Shown: one piece after another, positions 46,334 through 54,915 of the stretch
Numbering within the stretch: the stretch's first letter is position 1
How the letters are laid out: each line of letters begins with the position of its first letter
Source of the DNA: CBDHFN01 sp965262605
Lineage (GTDB): Bacteria; Pseudomonadota; Alphaproteobacteria; JASGCL01
Length of the DNA: 64,000 bases
Direction of reading: 5' to 3'
Assembly (NCBI GenBank): GCA_965262605.1
Contig: CBDHFN010000003.1
Span: 1,178,001-1,242,000 of the forward strand
Translations under genes and position numbers: made by a program
Notes under the pieces: model-generated
Databases searched by the model: none
What the model was told of the DNA's origin: nothing
What the model saw: the letters and a program-made list of their open reading frames with translations, nothing else

Positions 46334-46348
46334 AAATGCGATTATACA
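46319..46348 (+). promoter_or_regulatory. Possible cobA promoter (overlaps the cbiD start)
   Basis: TTGACT (46319-46324) and TATACA (46343-46348) with an 18-base spacer. The cobA ATG at 46355 is only 7 bases past the -10, again implying a leaderless message. The -35 box lies within the cbiD coding start. It is weaker than the cbiD promoter on the other strand. Confidence 0.4.
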
Positions 46349-46368
46349 CAAAAAATGAAAAGAATCAA
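46341..46368 (-). promoter_or_regulatory. cbiD promoter (overlaps the cobA start)
   Basis: On the minus strand TTGATT (46368-46363), 16 bases, then a perfect TATAAT (46346-46341). The expected start of transcription is within a base or two of the cbiD ATG (46333). The -35 box lies inside the cobA coding start. Confidence 0.55.
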
Positions 46369-47161
46369 CTATTCTGCTTTTAGCGATTGGCAAGAAAAAA
46401 TTGGCACAATGCCCGAATTTGAAAAAGGCTCTGTATGGCTTGTCGGGGCGGGACCGGGCGACCCTGCCTTAATTTCTATGTTAGGATATTACGCGCTTAC
46501 CCAAGCCGAAATTGTGATTTATGATGCCTTGGTAAGTGAGGATATTTTAGCGATAGCGTCAAAATCAGCGCAATTAATTTACGCGGGCAAGCGCGGGGGC
46601 AAACCATCGCCCAAACAAACCGATATTACCCAAAGCATCATTGATTATGCGCAACAAAATTATAAAGTGCTAAGGTTAAAAGGTGGCGACCCATTTGTTT
46701 TTGGGCGCGGTGCCGAAGAAGCCTTGGCATTGGTTGCGGCAAAAATACCATATCGCTTAGTGCCCGGCATCACCAGTGGCATTGCGGGGCTTTCATATGC
46801 GGGCATTCCGCTTACCCATCGCGATAGTAATAGCGCGGTGCTATTTATGACGGGGCATTCAACCACGGGCGATGTGCCCGACAATATTAATTGGGCTTCG
46901 GTTGCGAATGCTGCGCCTGTTATTGTGATGTATATGGCGATTAAGCATGCGTCGCTAATCACGGAAAATTTAATTAATAACGGACGCAATCCTGATGATT
47001 CGGTGGCGATTATTTGCCATGCGACAACCCCCAAACAAATTGTCATTAAAGGTAAATTGCGTGATTTACCGCAATTGGCGCTAAGGGCGCAAACCCCCGC
47101 GATTATCGTCATTGGGCAAGTTGTGGATTATCAAGAAATATTAAATTGGCAAAAATTATGA
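46355..47161 (+). CDS. cobA: Uroporphyrinogen-III C-methyltransferase (SUMT)
   Basis: A ~268-residue SAM-dependent enzyme that methylates uroporphyrinogen III at C2 and C7 to precorrin-2, the entry to cobalamin and siroheme. Signatures are VWLVGAGPGDPALISM, LRLKGGDPFVFGRGAEEA, VPGITSGIAGLSYAGIPLTHR and FMTGHS. No CysG dehydrogenase/chelatase domain is fused. The ATG at 46355 (MKRINYS) is used; one earlier in-frame ATG overlaps cbiD. No ribosome site is visible, in line with a leaderless start. It overlaps cobS by 4 nt. Confidence 0.93.
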   Translation: MKRINYSAFSDWQEKIGTMPEFEKGSVWLVGAGPGDPALISMLGYYALTQAEIVIYDALVSEDILAIASKSAQLIYAGKRGGKPSPKQTDITQSIIDYAQQNYKVLRLKGGDPFVFGRGAEEALALVAAKIPYRLVPGITSGIAGLSYAGIPLTHRDSNSAVLFMTGHSTTGDVPDNINWASVANAAPVIVMYMAIKHASLITENLINNGRNPDDSVAIICHATTPKQIVIKGKLRDLPQLALRAQTPAIIVIGQVVDYQEILNWQKL

Positions 47162-47886
47162 TGAAATATATAAAAGGATTTTGCGCGTTATTTGCGTTTT
47201 TAACGATTATTCGTTTGCCGTCATCTTGGCAAGATACCGCCCCAAAATATGGTTTTTGGGGCTTACCCATCATCGGAATAATTTTAGGGATTTTAGCAGT
47301 TTTCTGGGTTGGGTTTGGCGATATTTTATTTGAACCAAGCGTGGAAATTTTAACTATATCTTTAATGGCTTTTTTGATAATTATCACGGGTGGCTTGCAT
47401 TATGATGGTTTTGCCGATATTTGCGATGCTTTGGGGGGGCGCACGCTTGAAAAACGCTTAATGATTTTGAAGGATTCCCGATTGGGTAGTTTTGGTGCTA
47501 TGGGATTAATTTTAATTATGGTATCGCAATTTATTTTATGGCAAAAGATTTTATTGAATCATGAAGAAGGCGTAATTCTGGGCGTAATCGCCTTGCCAAG
47601 AATCATGGTTGTTATTGGCTTAAACACCTTACCATTAATGAATTCAGGCTTGGCGCATAATTTTGGCAGGGTGGATATAACCCAAGGGCTTATTGCGATT
47701 TTTGGATTTTTGGCGTTGGGTTTTTGGATTTTTGATGATAATTTTTCCTTAATTCTAGAATCTTTATTTTTTGCAACAATTATTTGGGCGTGGTTAATCA
47801 AGCGAAAATTCGGCGCGGTTAATGGTGATGCGATTGGATTCTTAATCGTGATAAGTGAATTGGTTGTAATGGTTTGTGTGGCTTAA
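47158..47886 (+). CDS. cobS: Adenosylcobinamide-GDP ribazoletransferase (cobalamin synthase)
   Basis: A ~242-residue polytopic membrane enzyme joining alpha-ribazole to adenosylcobinamide-GDP. The conserved metal-binding motif is HYDGFADICDALGG near residue 80, followed by RLMILKDSRLGSFGAMGLIL. About six or seven helices follow. The ATGATG at 47158 overlaps the cobA stop. It ends directly before cobC (0-base gap). Confidence 0.92.
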   Translation: MMKYIKGFCALFAFLTIIRLPSSWQDTAPKYGFWGLPIIGIILGILAVFWVGFGDILFEPSVEILTISLMAFLIIITGGLHYDGFADICDALGGRTLEKRLMILKDSRLGSFGAMGLILIMVSQFILWQKILLNHEEGVILGVIALPRIMVVIGLNTLPLMNSGLAHNFGRVDITQGLIAIFGFLALGFWIFDDNFSLILESLFFATIIWAWLIKRKFGAVNGDAIGFLIVISELVVMVCVA

Positions 47887-48528
47887 ATGAAATATTATAC
47901 TGAAAATGCGCAATCAATCACGACTTGGTGGTTAATCAGGCACGCAACGATTCACGAAATGGGGAATAAAATTTATGGGCAATATGATTGCGATGCTGAT
48001 GTTGATTATGATAAGATTTTATTGCAAAATCTTGCCACAAAATTGCCAAAAAACGCGCCTTGTATTTTATCGGATTTAAAGCGCACCGAACAAACCGCCA
48101 ATGCACTGATGGCGCACGGCTGGAATGCGGGCGAAGTATATAAAGATAAATCATTGCGCGAACAGCATTTTGGCAATTGGCAAGGGTTGGAGCATAGCGA
48201 AATTGAAAAAACTGATGCGAATATTTATCGGCGGTTTTGGCTTACGCCTGCTTATAAATCACCGCCCCAAGGCGAAAGCTTTGCCGATTTATACGCAAGA
48301 AGCACCAAGGCTTTTCACGAATGGAATCAAAAATTTAGTGGGCAAGATATTGTGCATGTCAGTCATGGTGGCGTGATTAAGTCTTTATTGGCGTTGGCGT
48401 TGGATTGCCCCTTAGAATCTTCGTTCCGCATTTCAGTTTTAAATTGCGCTTTAAGTAAAATTGAGGTATATAATTACGGCGATGATATTATTTATCGCGT
48501 CAAATTAATGAATTGTTTATTTAATTAA
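47887..48528 (+). CDS. cobC: Alpha-ribazole phosphatase-like histidine phosphatase
   Basis: A 213-residue histidine-phosphatase-family enzyme. The phosphate-accepting RHAT is near residue 18 (TTWWLIRHATIHEMG), with ILSDLKRTEQTANAL, the acid residue region REQHFGNWQGLEHSE and the second His in IVHVSHGGVIKSLLAL. Within cobA-cobS-cobC it most likely removes phosphate from alpha-ribazole phosphate or cobalamin 5'-phosphate. The family is broad, so the name rests on context. Confidence 0.82.
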   Translation: MKYYTENAQSITTWWLIRHATIHEMGNKIYGQYDCDADVDYDKILLQNLATKLPKNAPCILSDLKRTEQTANALMAHGWNAGEVYKDKSLREQHFGNWQGLEHSEIEKTDANIYRRFWLTPAYKSPPQGESFADLYARSTKAFHEWNQKFSGQDIVHVSHGGVIKSLLALALDCPLESSFRISVLNCALSKIEVYNYGDDIIYRVKLMNCLFN

Positions 48529-48539
48529 TGGAGGGATTA

Positions 48540-49157
48540 ATGAAACAAAAATCTGCTTTAATCATTATAGATGTGCAAAATGATTTTTGCCCGAATGGGT
48601 ATCTTGCCGTGCCGAATGGAGATGAGGTGATTCCGATAATCAATAAGCTTGCCCGTAAATTTAACCATGTATTTTTAACCCAAGATTGGCATCCAAAAAA
48701 CCATTTTTCATTCGCCAGTAATCATCAGGGCAAAAATCCGTTTGAAACCATCAATTGCGATTATGGCGTGCAAGTTTTATGGCCTAATCATTGCGTCCAA
48801 GGCACTAAGGGTGCGCAGTTTCATCGCGGTTTAAAAACAAAATATGCGCATGGCATTATCAGAAAAGGCTTTAACCCCAAAATTGACAGCTATTCAGCTT
48901 TTTGCGAAAACGACCAAAAAACCGAAACGGGTTTAGCGGGCTTGTTAAAAAACTTAGGCATCACAGATTGCTATTTCGTTGGTTTAGCAACCGATTATTG
49001 CGTGGCTTATTCGGCGATTGATGCGCGTAAAAATGGCTTTCATTCGCATGTTATTTTAGACGCTTGCCGTGCCATTAATATGGCGGGGTCGTTGGAAAAA
49101 GCCATGAATGATATGCAGCAAGCGGGTGTGAATATTATGAATAGCCTTCATCAATAA
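48540..49157 (+). CDS. pncA: Nicotinamidase
   Basis: A 205-residue isochorismatase-fold amidase that turns nicotinamide into nicotinate for NAD salvage. Catalytic Asp is in LIIIDVQNDFCPNG; the metal site is DWHPKNHFSFA; Lys is near RKGFNPKIDSYSAF; the nucleophile is Cys in GLATDYCVAYSAIDA. GGAGG precedes the ATG at 48540; the ORF start at 48528 overlapping cobC lacks one. Nicotinate could relate to the neighbouring lower-ligand chemistry (CobT uses NaMN), which is suggestive only. Confidence 0.92.
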   Translation: MKQKSALIIIDVQNDFCPNGYLAVPNGDEVIPIINKLARKFNHVFLTQDWHPKNHFSFASNHQGKNPFETINCDYGVQVLWPNHCVQGTKGAQFHRGLKTKYAHGIIRKGFNPKIDSYSAFCENDQKTETGLAGLLKNLGITDCYFVGLATDYCVAYSAIDARKNGFHSHVILDACRAINMAGSLEKAMNDMQQAGVNIMNSLHQ

Positions 49158-49160
49158 TTT

Positions 49161-50030
49161 ATGGGATTTATATTCATAATTTTATCAGCAATTGCGTGGA
49201 GTAGCGCAGGTTTATTTAATCTGGTTATTACCACTGATATTGGCACAACTTTATTTTGGCGGGCTTTATTTGGGGCGGTTGGGATTTATATATTGAATTT
49301 TATAATAATTCCCAAAGAATCAATTTTATCAAGCTGGAAATTTAGCCGTGATGAAATCATCATATCCATATTATCAACGATTGCGATGATTTGTTTCATA
49401 AGTTCGTTTTTCTTTACCAGCATCGCGAATGTATCCTTTACATATGGAATTATGCCAATTTTAACCATGATTTTAGCAATTATAATTTTGAAAAATCGCT
49501 TTTCATTCGTTGGATTATTTTGTTGTATTTTAACGATAATTGGTATGATAATAATTTCAAATGCCAGCCCGACCAGCGATGATATTTTCGGTATCGGCTT
49601 AATGGCATTGGCAAGCTTATTTATGGCGATGCTTACAATTGCGGCAAAATTTTATACGCAAGTGCGCAGTATTAAAGTTATATATTTATCAGCATTTATG
49701 GGGGCTTTTGTCGCCGTTCCATTTGCCAGTTTTGGCGCAACAAGCATGACAAATATTGCATGGTTGGCGTTGTATGGTGTCTTAAATATTTGCATTGGCT
49801 TTGGCTTATATATGTTGGGAGTCAAGCGAATAAGTGCGCTAAGCGCGGCTTTATTGGGGTTGATTGAAATTCCACTTGGACCAATTTGGGCGTGGTTGTT
49901 ATTTAATATCGTGCCAAGCGCCAATACAATTTTGGGCGGGACATTAATTATGATTTCAGCGTTTATTTATATTTATTTTAATCATCTTTCAGAAAAAAGG
50001 GCAATGGTCATAAATCATGCGCAAAATTAA
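49161..50030 (+). CDS. EamA/DMT-family transporter
   Basis: A 289-residue protein with about ten membrane helices in two EamA repeats (first ~1-130, second ~145-280), the fold of drug/metabolite exporters. The second repeat has ALSAALLGLIEIPLGPIWAWLLF, typical of EamA. Substrate unknown. It starts 3 bases after pncA and overlaps anmK by 14 nt, so it lies in one long transcription unit from cobA to anmK. Confidence 0.85.
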   Translation: MGFIFIILSAIAWSSAGLFNLVITTDIGTTLFWRALFGAVGIYILNFIIIPKESILSSWKFSRDEIIISILSTIAMICFISSFFFTSIANVSFTYGIMPILTMILAIIILKNRFSFVGLFCCILTIIGMIIISNASPTSDDIFGIGLMALASLFMAMLTIAAKFYTQVRSIKVIYLSAFMGAFVAVPFASFGATSMTNIAWLALYGVLNICIGFGLYMLGVKRISALSAALLGLIEIPLGPIWAWLLFNIVPSANTILGGTLIMISAFIYIYFNHLSEKRAMVINHAQN

Positions 50031-51081
50031 ACGGATTTTAGGCTTAATGTCTGGCACTTCGGTTGATGGGTGCGATATGGCGATTATCCATACTGATGGC
50101 TTGAAAATTACGCAATTTGCTAAGTGCGCTTTCGTGCCGTGGCAAGACGAATTGCGGCTTGAAATAAAGGCAAATTTTGGTAAATTTGCCATGACAAAAA
50201 ACTTAAACCAGCTAAGCATAAAAATTACAAATGCGCATATTCGGGCGATTCAAGCGAATTTCACGGATGATGAATATGATGTTATTGGCTTTCACGGGCA
50301 AACTATTTATCACGCCCCGCATTTAAGGCGCACAAGGCAATTAGGCGATGGCGATAGCATGGCTAAAACCTTGCATAAACCAGTCGTTTGGGATTTTCGT
50401 TCGGCGGATGTTAAAATGGGCGGGCAGGGCGCGCCGTTAATTCCAATATTTCATCAAGCTTTGGCTGAATTTCACGAAATACCTAAGCCTTATATTTTGG
50501 CAAATATTGGCGGGGTAAGTAATATAACTTATGATGATGGCAATTGCTTATTGGCGGGCGATATTGGCGTTGGCAATGCCTTAATTGATGATTATTGCCA
50601 AAAATATTTTAATCAAAGATTTGACGAAAATGGCACGCTTGCCATGCAGGGTAAAATCAATCAAAAAGCTGTGGAATCATGGTGTCATCATGAATTTTTT
50701 GCAAAACCATTGCCAAAATCTATGGACAGAAATGAATTTCATGGCATAAATTATGATGGCTTAAATCATTATGATGTTTTGGCAAGTCTTTGTGAATTTA
50801 CAGCGCGGGGTTTTAGCTCTCATATCAAGCAATTACCGCAACAACCCAAGCAAATAATTATCGGTGGTGGCGGGCGCAAAAATGCCTTTATTATGCAACG
50901 AATCGCGCAATTAACCGATATTGCCGTGGTTAATATGGATAATTACACGAATTTCGGCGATTATTGCGAAGCGCAAGCTTTTGCGTTTCTTGCCGCCAGA
51001 GCCATTAATAATTACCCATTTTGTTTTGCCAGCACCACTAATTCCCCTTGCAATCACGCCCAAGCCCGCATTTCGTGGTGA
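50017..51081 (+). CDS. anmK: Anhydro-N-acetylmuramic acid kinase
   Basis: A 354-residue sugar kinase that phosphorylates and hydrolyses anhydroMurNAc in peptidoglycan recycling. Motifs: ILGLMSGTSVDGCDMAI at the N-terminus, IGFHGQTIYHAP, VVWDFRSADVKMGGQGAPLIPIFH, LANIGGVSNITY and IIIGGGGRKNAFIMQRIA, all in order. It overlaps the upstream transporter gene, which raises the possibility of a linked muropeptide function. Confidence 0.94.
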   Translation: MRKIKRILGLMSGTSVDGCDMAIIHTDGLKITQFAKCAFVPWQDELRLEIKANFGKFAMTKNLNQLSIKITNAHIRAIQANFTDDEYDVIGFHGQTIYHAPHLRRTRQLGDGDSMAKTLHKPVVWDFRSADVKMGGQGAPLIPIFHQALAEFHEIPKPYILANIGGVSNITYDDGNCLLAGDIGVGNALIDDYCQKYFNQRFDENGTLAMQGKINQKAVESWCHHEFFAKPLPKSMDRNEFHGINYDGLNHYDVLASLCEFTARGFSSHIKQLPQQPKQIIIGGGGRKNAFIMQRIAQLTDIAVVNMDNYTNFGDYCEAQAFAFLAARAINNYPFCFASTTNSPCNHAQARISW

Positions 51082-51136
51082 AAATTAACTTGATTTTTTG
51101 GGGTAAAGGGAATATATAAAGTGAAAAGGAATAACC

Positions 51137-52399
51137 ATGATTGTAGATTATTATATTGAAAATTTTCGCTCGTTCGGTGAACGGGTTAAATTTTCAATGC
51201 GCGCTGATGAAAAAGATAAATATAGATTTGCCGATAATATTATTAAGACTGGAATTAAACAAGCTCCATATTTGGTAAAATCAATGGTTGTTTATGGCGC
51301 AAATGCCAGCGGTAAAACTAATATTTTTATGGCTTTGTCAAGTGTGTTTAATCATATTATTGCGAATTTTAGTCAAATCCCTCTTAATCAACAGCCCGTG
51401 GATGAAAATTTTCTTTTTAAGTTTCGGCATAATTATCGCGAATTTCCCAATAAAAATGAATTAGTTTTTATTCATAATAAACAGCTTTGGCGATATAAAT
51501 TGGAATGTAAAACGAATAAATATACGCATGAATCGCTTTACCTGATAATTAACGGCGAAGATAATTTAATTTTTAGCCGTGAAGATTTAGATTTTAAATT
51601 AAACGAAGAATTAAACAAACATGAACCACAAGTTAGGCAAAATATTAGGGCAAATATTCTTTTATTAACTATACTAAAATTTTTGGGTGATGATAAAATA
51701 AGTGATTTATGCGAATATTTTAATGATATTAATTCAAAATTATTCATTCAGTCTGGTCATATACCTTCGGTTGATTATATTTATCAAAATAACGATGCCA
51801 ATAAAATAAATAAGATTAATGAATTTTTATCCTTAGTAGACCTTGGCGTAAAATTTAAAAATTACCAAAGAATTAATCAAAATATTAATATTAATGGTAT
51901 GGCGATAAATCAACAAATTATTCAATTGCAATTTATTCAGCAAACAAATTTAATAGATAAAGAAAATATTACAGCAGATTTAAATTTTAATGCAAATTTA
52001 TCCGAAGGCACAAGGGTTGTGTTTAGTTATTTTTCATTTTTTATGGAACATAAAGATAAATTTGGTTTCATATTTGCCGATGAATTTGGTAATAATTTAC
52101 ACCGCCGATTGATAATACAAATTTTGGCATATTTAAATCAAAAGGCGCGTAATATGCAATTTATTTTTACGACCCATCAAGATTGGCTGGTTGATTTACC
52201 TTACTTGCGCGCTGACCAAATTTGTTTAATTACCAAAGATGCCGATAAGCAATCTTCAAAAATTACACGATTGCACGAAATAACCGATGAAAATGATAAA
52301 AAATTAAACCGCAAAAATTGGCTTAATTATTTGCGTTCGGGTGAATTGGGCGTTAATCCCAGAATTGATGATTTAGAATTTTGGGATAATAATGACTAA
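51137..52399 (+). CDS. RloA/AbiLi-like AAA ATPase
   Basis: A 420-residue AAA ATPase of the type found with RloB. Walker A is VYGANASGKTNIFMALS near residue 58; the ATPase core resumes at LSEGTRVVFSYFSFFMEH near 292, with Walker B FGFIFADEFGNNLHRRL and FIFTTHQDWLVDLPYLRADQI. The long AT-rich insert between is helical. AAAAGGAA lies before the ATG. It overlaps the RloB-like gene by 8 nt. Paired RloA/RloB proteins correspond to the AbiL abortive-infection system; a defence role is inferred from family. Confidence 0.82.
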   Translation: MIVDYYIENFRSFGERVKFSMRADEKDKYRFADNIIKTGIKQAPYLVKSMVVYGANASGKTNIFMALSSVFNHIIANFSQIPLNQQPVDENFLFKFRHNYREFPNKNELVFIHNKQLWRYKLECKTNKYTHESLYLIINGEDNLIFSREDLDFKLNEELNKHEPQVRQNIRANILLLTILKFLGDDKISDLCEYFNDINSKLFIQSGHIPSVDYIYQNNDANKINKINEFLSLVDLGVKFKNYQRINQNININGMAINQQIIQLQFIQQTNLIDKENITADLNFNANLSEGTRVVFSYFSFFMEHKDKFGFIFADEFGNNLHRRLIIQILAYLNQKARNMQFIFTTHQDWLVDLPYLRADQICLITKDADKQSSKITRLHEITDENDKKLNRKNWLNYLRSGELGVNPRIDDLEFWDNND

Positions 52400-52910
52400 A
52401 TTAATAAAAAAATGCAAAGTCTTGATTGTCGCCGAGGGGCAGAATGATAAAAATTATATTGATAGTTTATATCAAAATAAATTTATTGATAATAAATCAT
52501 TTGATTTAAATTTTATCATTTGCAATCCAAATGATTCAAAGCATTTAAATAAAAAAGTTACCGAAGCACAAAATAACACACAAAAAACTTTTGACAAAAT
52601 ATTCTATGTTTTTGATAGCAAAAACTTGCATGTAGAGAATATATTAAAATTATCAAAAAATCGCAATATAGATTGTATAATCTCTAACCCCGGTTTAGAA
52701 ATATGGTTTTGGTGGCATTTTGAAGATTACCCAAGCAATTTATCACTTGCTGAACAAGCCATAAAAGAAAATTTTCATAAAAAATATCAATATGATGATT
52801 TATTTGATATTGCTAAAATACGACATGCTATAAATAATAATAAAAAATATGCAACTTGTTTTAAGTCAAGTGATATGCCAACATTATTGAGTTATTTTGG
52901 AATTAAATAA
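52392..52910 (+). CDS. RloB/AbiLii-like protein (TOPRIM-type)
   Basis: A 172-residue RloB-family protein. KVLIVAEGQNDKNYIDSLY near the start and DKIFYVFDSKN near 70 provide the Glu and Asp of a TOPRIM-like site; ISNPGLEIWFWWHFEDY is the conserved RloB block. It is probably the effector nuclease of the pair with the ATPase upstream. It ends 4 bases before the convergent cbiX. Confidence 0.82.
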   Translation: MTKLIKKCKVLIVAEGQNDKNYIDSLYQNKFIDNKSFDLNFIICNPNDSKHLNKKVTEAQNNTQKTFDKIFYVFDSKNLHVENILKLSKNRNIDCIISNPGLEIWFWWHFEDYPSNLSLAEQAIKENFHKKYQYDDLFDIAKIRHAINNNKKYATCFKSSDMPTLLSYFGIK

Positions 52911-52914
52911 ATTA

Positions 52915-53985
52915 TTACTTTAATTTACTTTTCTTATTCGTGCCAAGCGGATGGTCGGCGTGGGGGTAGGGGTGATGCCCATGGTTGTCATCGTGCGAAT
53001 GCCCGTGGGAATCGCCGTGGTGATGATGGTCATGGGAATGATGCCCGTGCGAATGTCCGTGGTGGTCGTGGTGTTTTAATAACGCATCAATTTTTCCTGT
53101 GCCGATGCCTTCAACATGGTGGTGGTGGCTTTCTTGGGGCAATCCGACTTCGTCTTCAAATCCTAAAACTTGATTGCGGTATTTGCAATCCATGCAATTC
53201 ATGTTGTTTAAGCCTAATAAAATTTCGCTTATGCGGCTGATGAAAGTATCAACTACTAATTCATGGTCGTTAAGATAGGGGGCTTTAATTATTTCAATTT
53301 CTGGGTGGTCTTTTTGCACTAAATCAGCGGCGGCGTAAATGCGGTCAACTAAAATCCCACTGAATAAAAAATAAGGAAATACGATAATTCGTTTGGGTTT
53401 CATTTTCACCAATTGCCGTAAAGCTGGTTCAGTTAATGGGAAAGTAACGCCCGAATAGCCAACTTCTGCCCATTGAAAGCCCAAACCTTCCCATAATAAG
53501 CGGTTGACTTTGCTGATATTAGAATTAGCATCAGGGTCAGATGCCCCGCGTCCAATCGTTAAAAGAATAGTTTCATGGCGGTAATCTTTGGATTTATGGG
53601 GTAAAACTGATAAGATTCGTTCACCCGCGGCGCGGATTAATCTTGTGTCCATGCCTAATTCACGCCCGAATTTTATGCTGATATTATGCGATTTTTGATA
53701 AGTCGCTAAAACCGAAGGCACATCATTTTTGACATGCCCCGCGGCGAATAACATGCCGGGAATTGCAAAAATTTGTTTGACTTTTTGGGCGCGTAATTTG
53801 TCTAAACCATCACGGATAATGGGGGTTGCAAATTCCAAAAAACCAAATTCAAATGGCACGGGTGCAACTCGTTCTTTAAGGACTTTGGCTAAATTCGTAA
53901 ATTCTCGCACCGCTGATTCATCACGCGAACCATGCCCGCATAACATTATGCCACTATTTGGTGGTAGTTTGATTAATTTTTCCAT
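52915..53985 (-). CDS. cbiX: Sirohydrochlorin cobaltochelatase CbiX, His-rich
   Basis: A 356-residue class II chelatase inserting cobalt into sirohydrochlorin. Two homologous halves each carry a metal-site region (IMLCGHGSRDESAVREF near 12 and GMLFAAGHVKNDVP near 78; TIGRGASDPDANSNI near 143). NMNCMDCKYRNQVLGF near 262 is the Cys cluster common in long CbiX proteins. The last ~65 residues are a His/Asp/Gly-rich tail likely to bind metal. Early cobalt insertion fits cbiD at 45.3 kb. AGGGG precedes the ATG. Confidence 0.93.
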   Translation of the reverse strand: MEKLIKLPPNSGIMLCGHGSRDESAVREFTNLAKVLKERVAPVPFEFGFLEFATPIIRDGLDKLRAQKVKQIFAIPGMLFAAGHVKNDVPSVLATYQKSHNISIKFGRELGMDTRLIRAAGERILSVLPHKSKDYRHETILLTIGRGASDPDANSNISKVNRLLWEGLGFQWAEVGYSGVTFPLTEPALRQLVKMKPKRIIVFPYFLFSGILVDRIYAAADLVQKDHPEIEIIKAPYLNDHELVVDTFISRISEILLGLNNMNCMDCKYRNQVLGFEDEVGLPQESHHHHVEGIGTGKIDALLKHHDHHGHSHGHHSHDHHHHGDSHGHSHDDNHGHHPYPHADHPLGTNKKSKLK

Positions 53986-54039
53986 AACCCCTAATTAGCA
54001 TAATTAAAATTAAATAGCAATAAGGCGGTAAAATAAATT

Positions 54040-54801
54040 TTACCCCATAATATTATAACCTGAATCAATATAAATTGTTTGACCAGTGATGAATTTTGCG
54101 CTATCTGAAACCAAGAAACTGGCTAAATCGCCGATTTGTTCAATGGAGATAAGCTCGTGAATGGGGGCATTTTCAACTGATTTTGCCATTAATTGCGAAA
54201 AATCTTGCAATCCAGATGCGGCGCGGGTTGCGACTGGACCGGCGGAAATGGCGTTAATACGGATTTTATCATCGCCTAACTCTTTGGCAAGATACATAAC
54301 CGATGATTCTAATGCTGCCTTAATGGGACCCATAACATTATAATGATTAATAACTTTATGCGCACCATAATAACTGAATGTCAAAATTGCCCCGCCATCG
54401 TTCATTAAAGGTTTAAGCAGTTTTGTTAAGCGCATTAAAGAATGGCAACTTATATCCATAGCTTGCAAAAATCCTTGCCGTGAAGATTCATATAAATTGC
54501 CGTGAATATCTTCTTTGGGCGCGAACGCTATGGAATGCACAATAAAATCCAATTTTCCCCATTTTTGAGCGATTTCATGGGCTAAATTTGTCATTTCTTC
54601 GTCATTTTGCACATCTAAGTTAATTAAAATCGGGCAATTAATTTGCAAGGCAAGGGGTTCCACAAATTTTTTTGCTTTGTCGTTAAGATAAGTAAGCGCG
54701 ATTTGCGCGCCTAAATCATACATTGCTTTGGCGCAACCCCAAGCAATTGAAGATTCATTGGCAACGCCAATGATTAAGCCTTTTTTATTTTTTAAATCCA
54801 T
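54040..54801 (-). CDS. fabI: Enoyl-ACP reductase (NADH) FabI
   Basis: A 253-residue SDR reductase for the last step of fatty-acid elongation. GLIIGVANESSIAWGCAKAM is the FabI-type nucleotide motif (GxxxxxSIAWG). The active site is Y-x6-K in SYYGAHKVINHYNVMGPIKAALE, and the C-terminus SDSAKFITGQTIYIDSGYNIMG is standard. AGGAG precedes the ATG. Monocistronic between convergent cbiX (54 bases downstream) and divergent hemB. Confidence 0.93.
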   Translation of the reverse strand: MDLKNKKGLIIGVANESSIAWGCAKAMYDLGAQIALTYLNDKAKKFVEPLALQINCPILINLDVQNDEEMTNLAHEIAQKWGKLDFIVHSIAFAPKEDIHGNLYESSRQGFLQAMDISCHSLMRLTKLLKPLMNDGGAILTFSYYGAHKVINHYNVMGPIKAALESSVMYLAKELGDDKIRINAISAGPVATRAASGLQDFSQLMAKSVENAPIHELISIEQIGDLASFLVSDSAKFITGQTIYIDSGYNIMG

Positions 54802-54915
54802 ATTATACTCCTGATAGCATTGTATTTAACAAGCTGATTAAAAATATCAATGATTATAATCAAAATAATTGAATAAAAAACTTGATTTTTGCAATAAAAC
54901 TGCTAATGCCAATGA

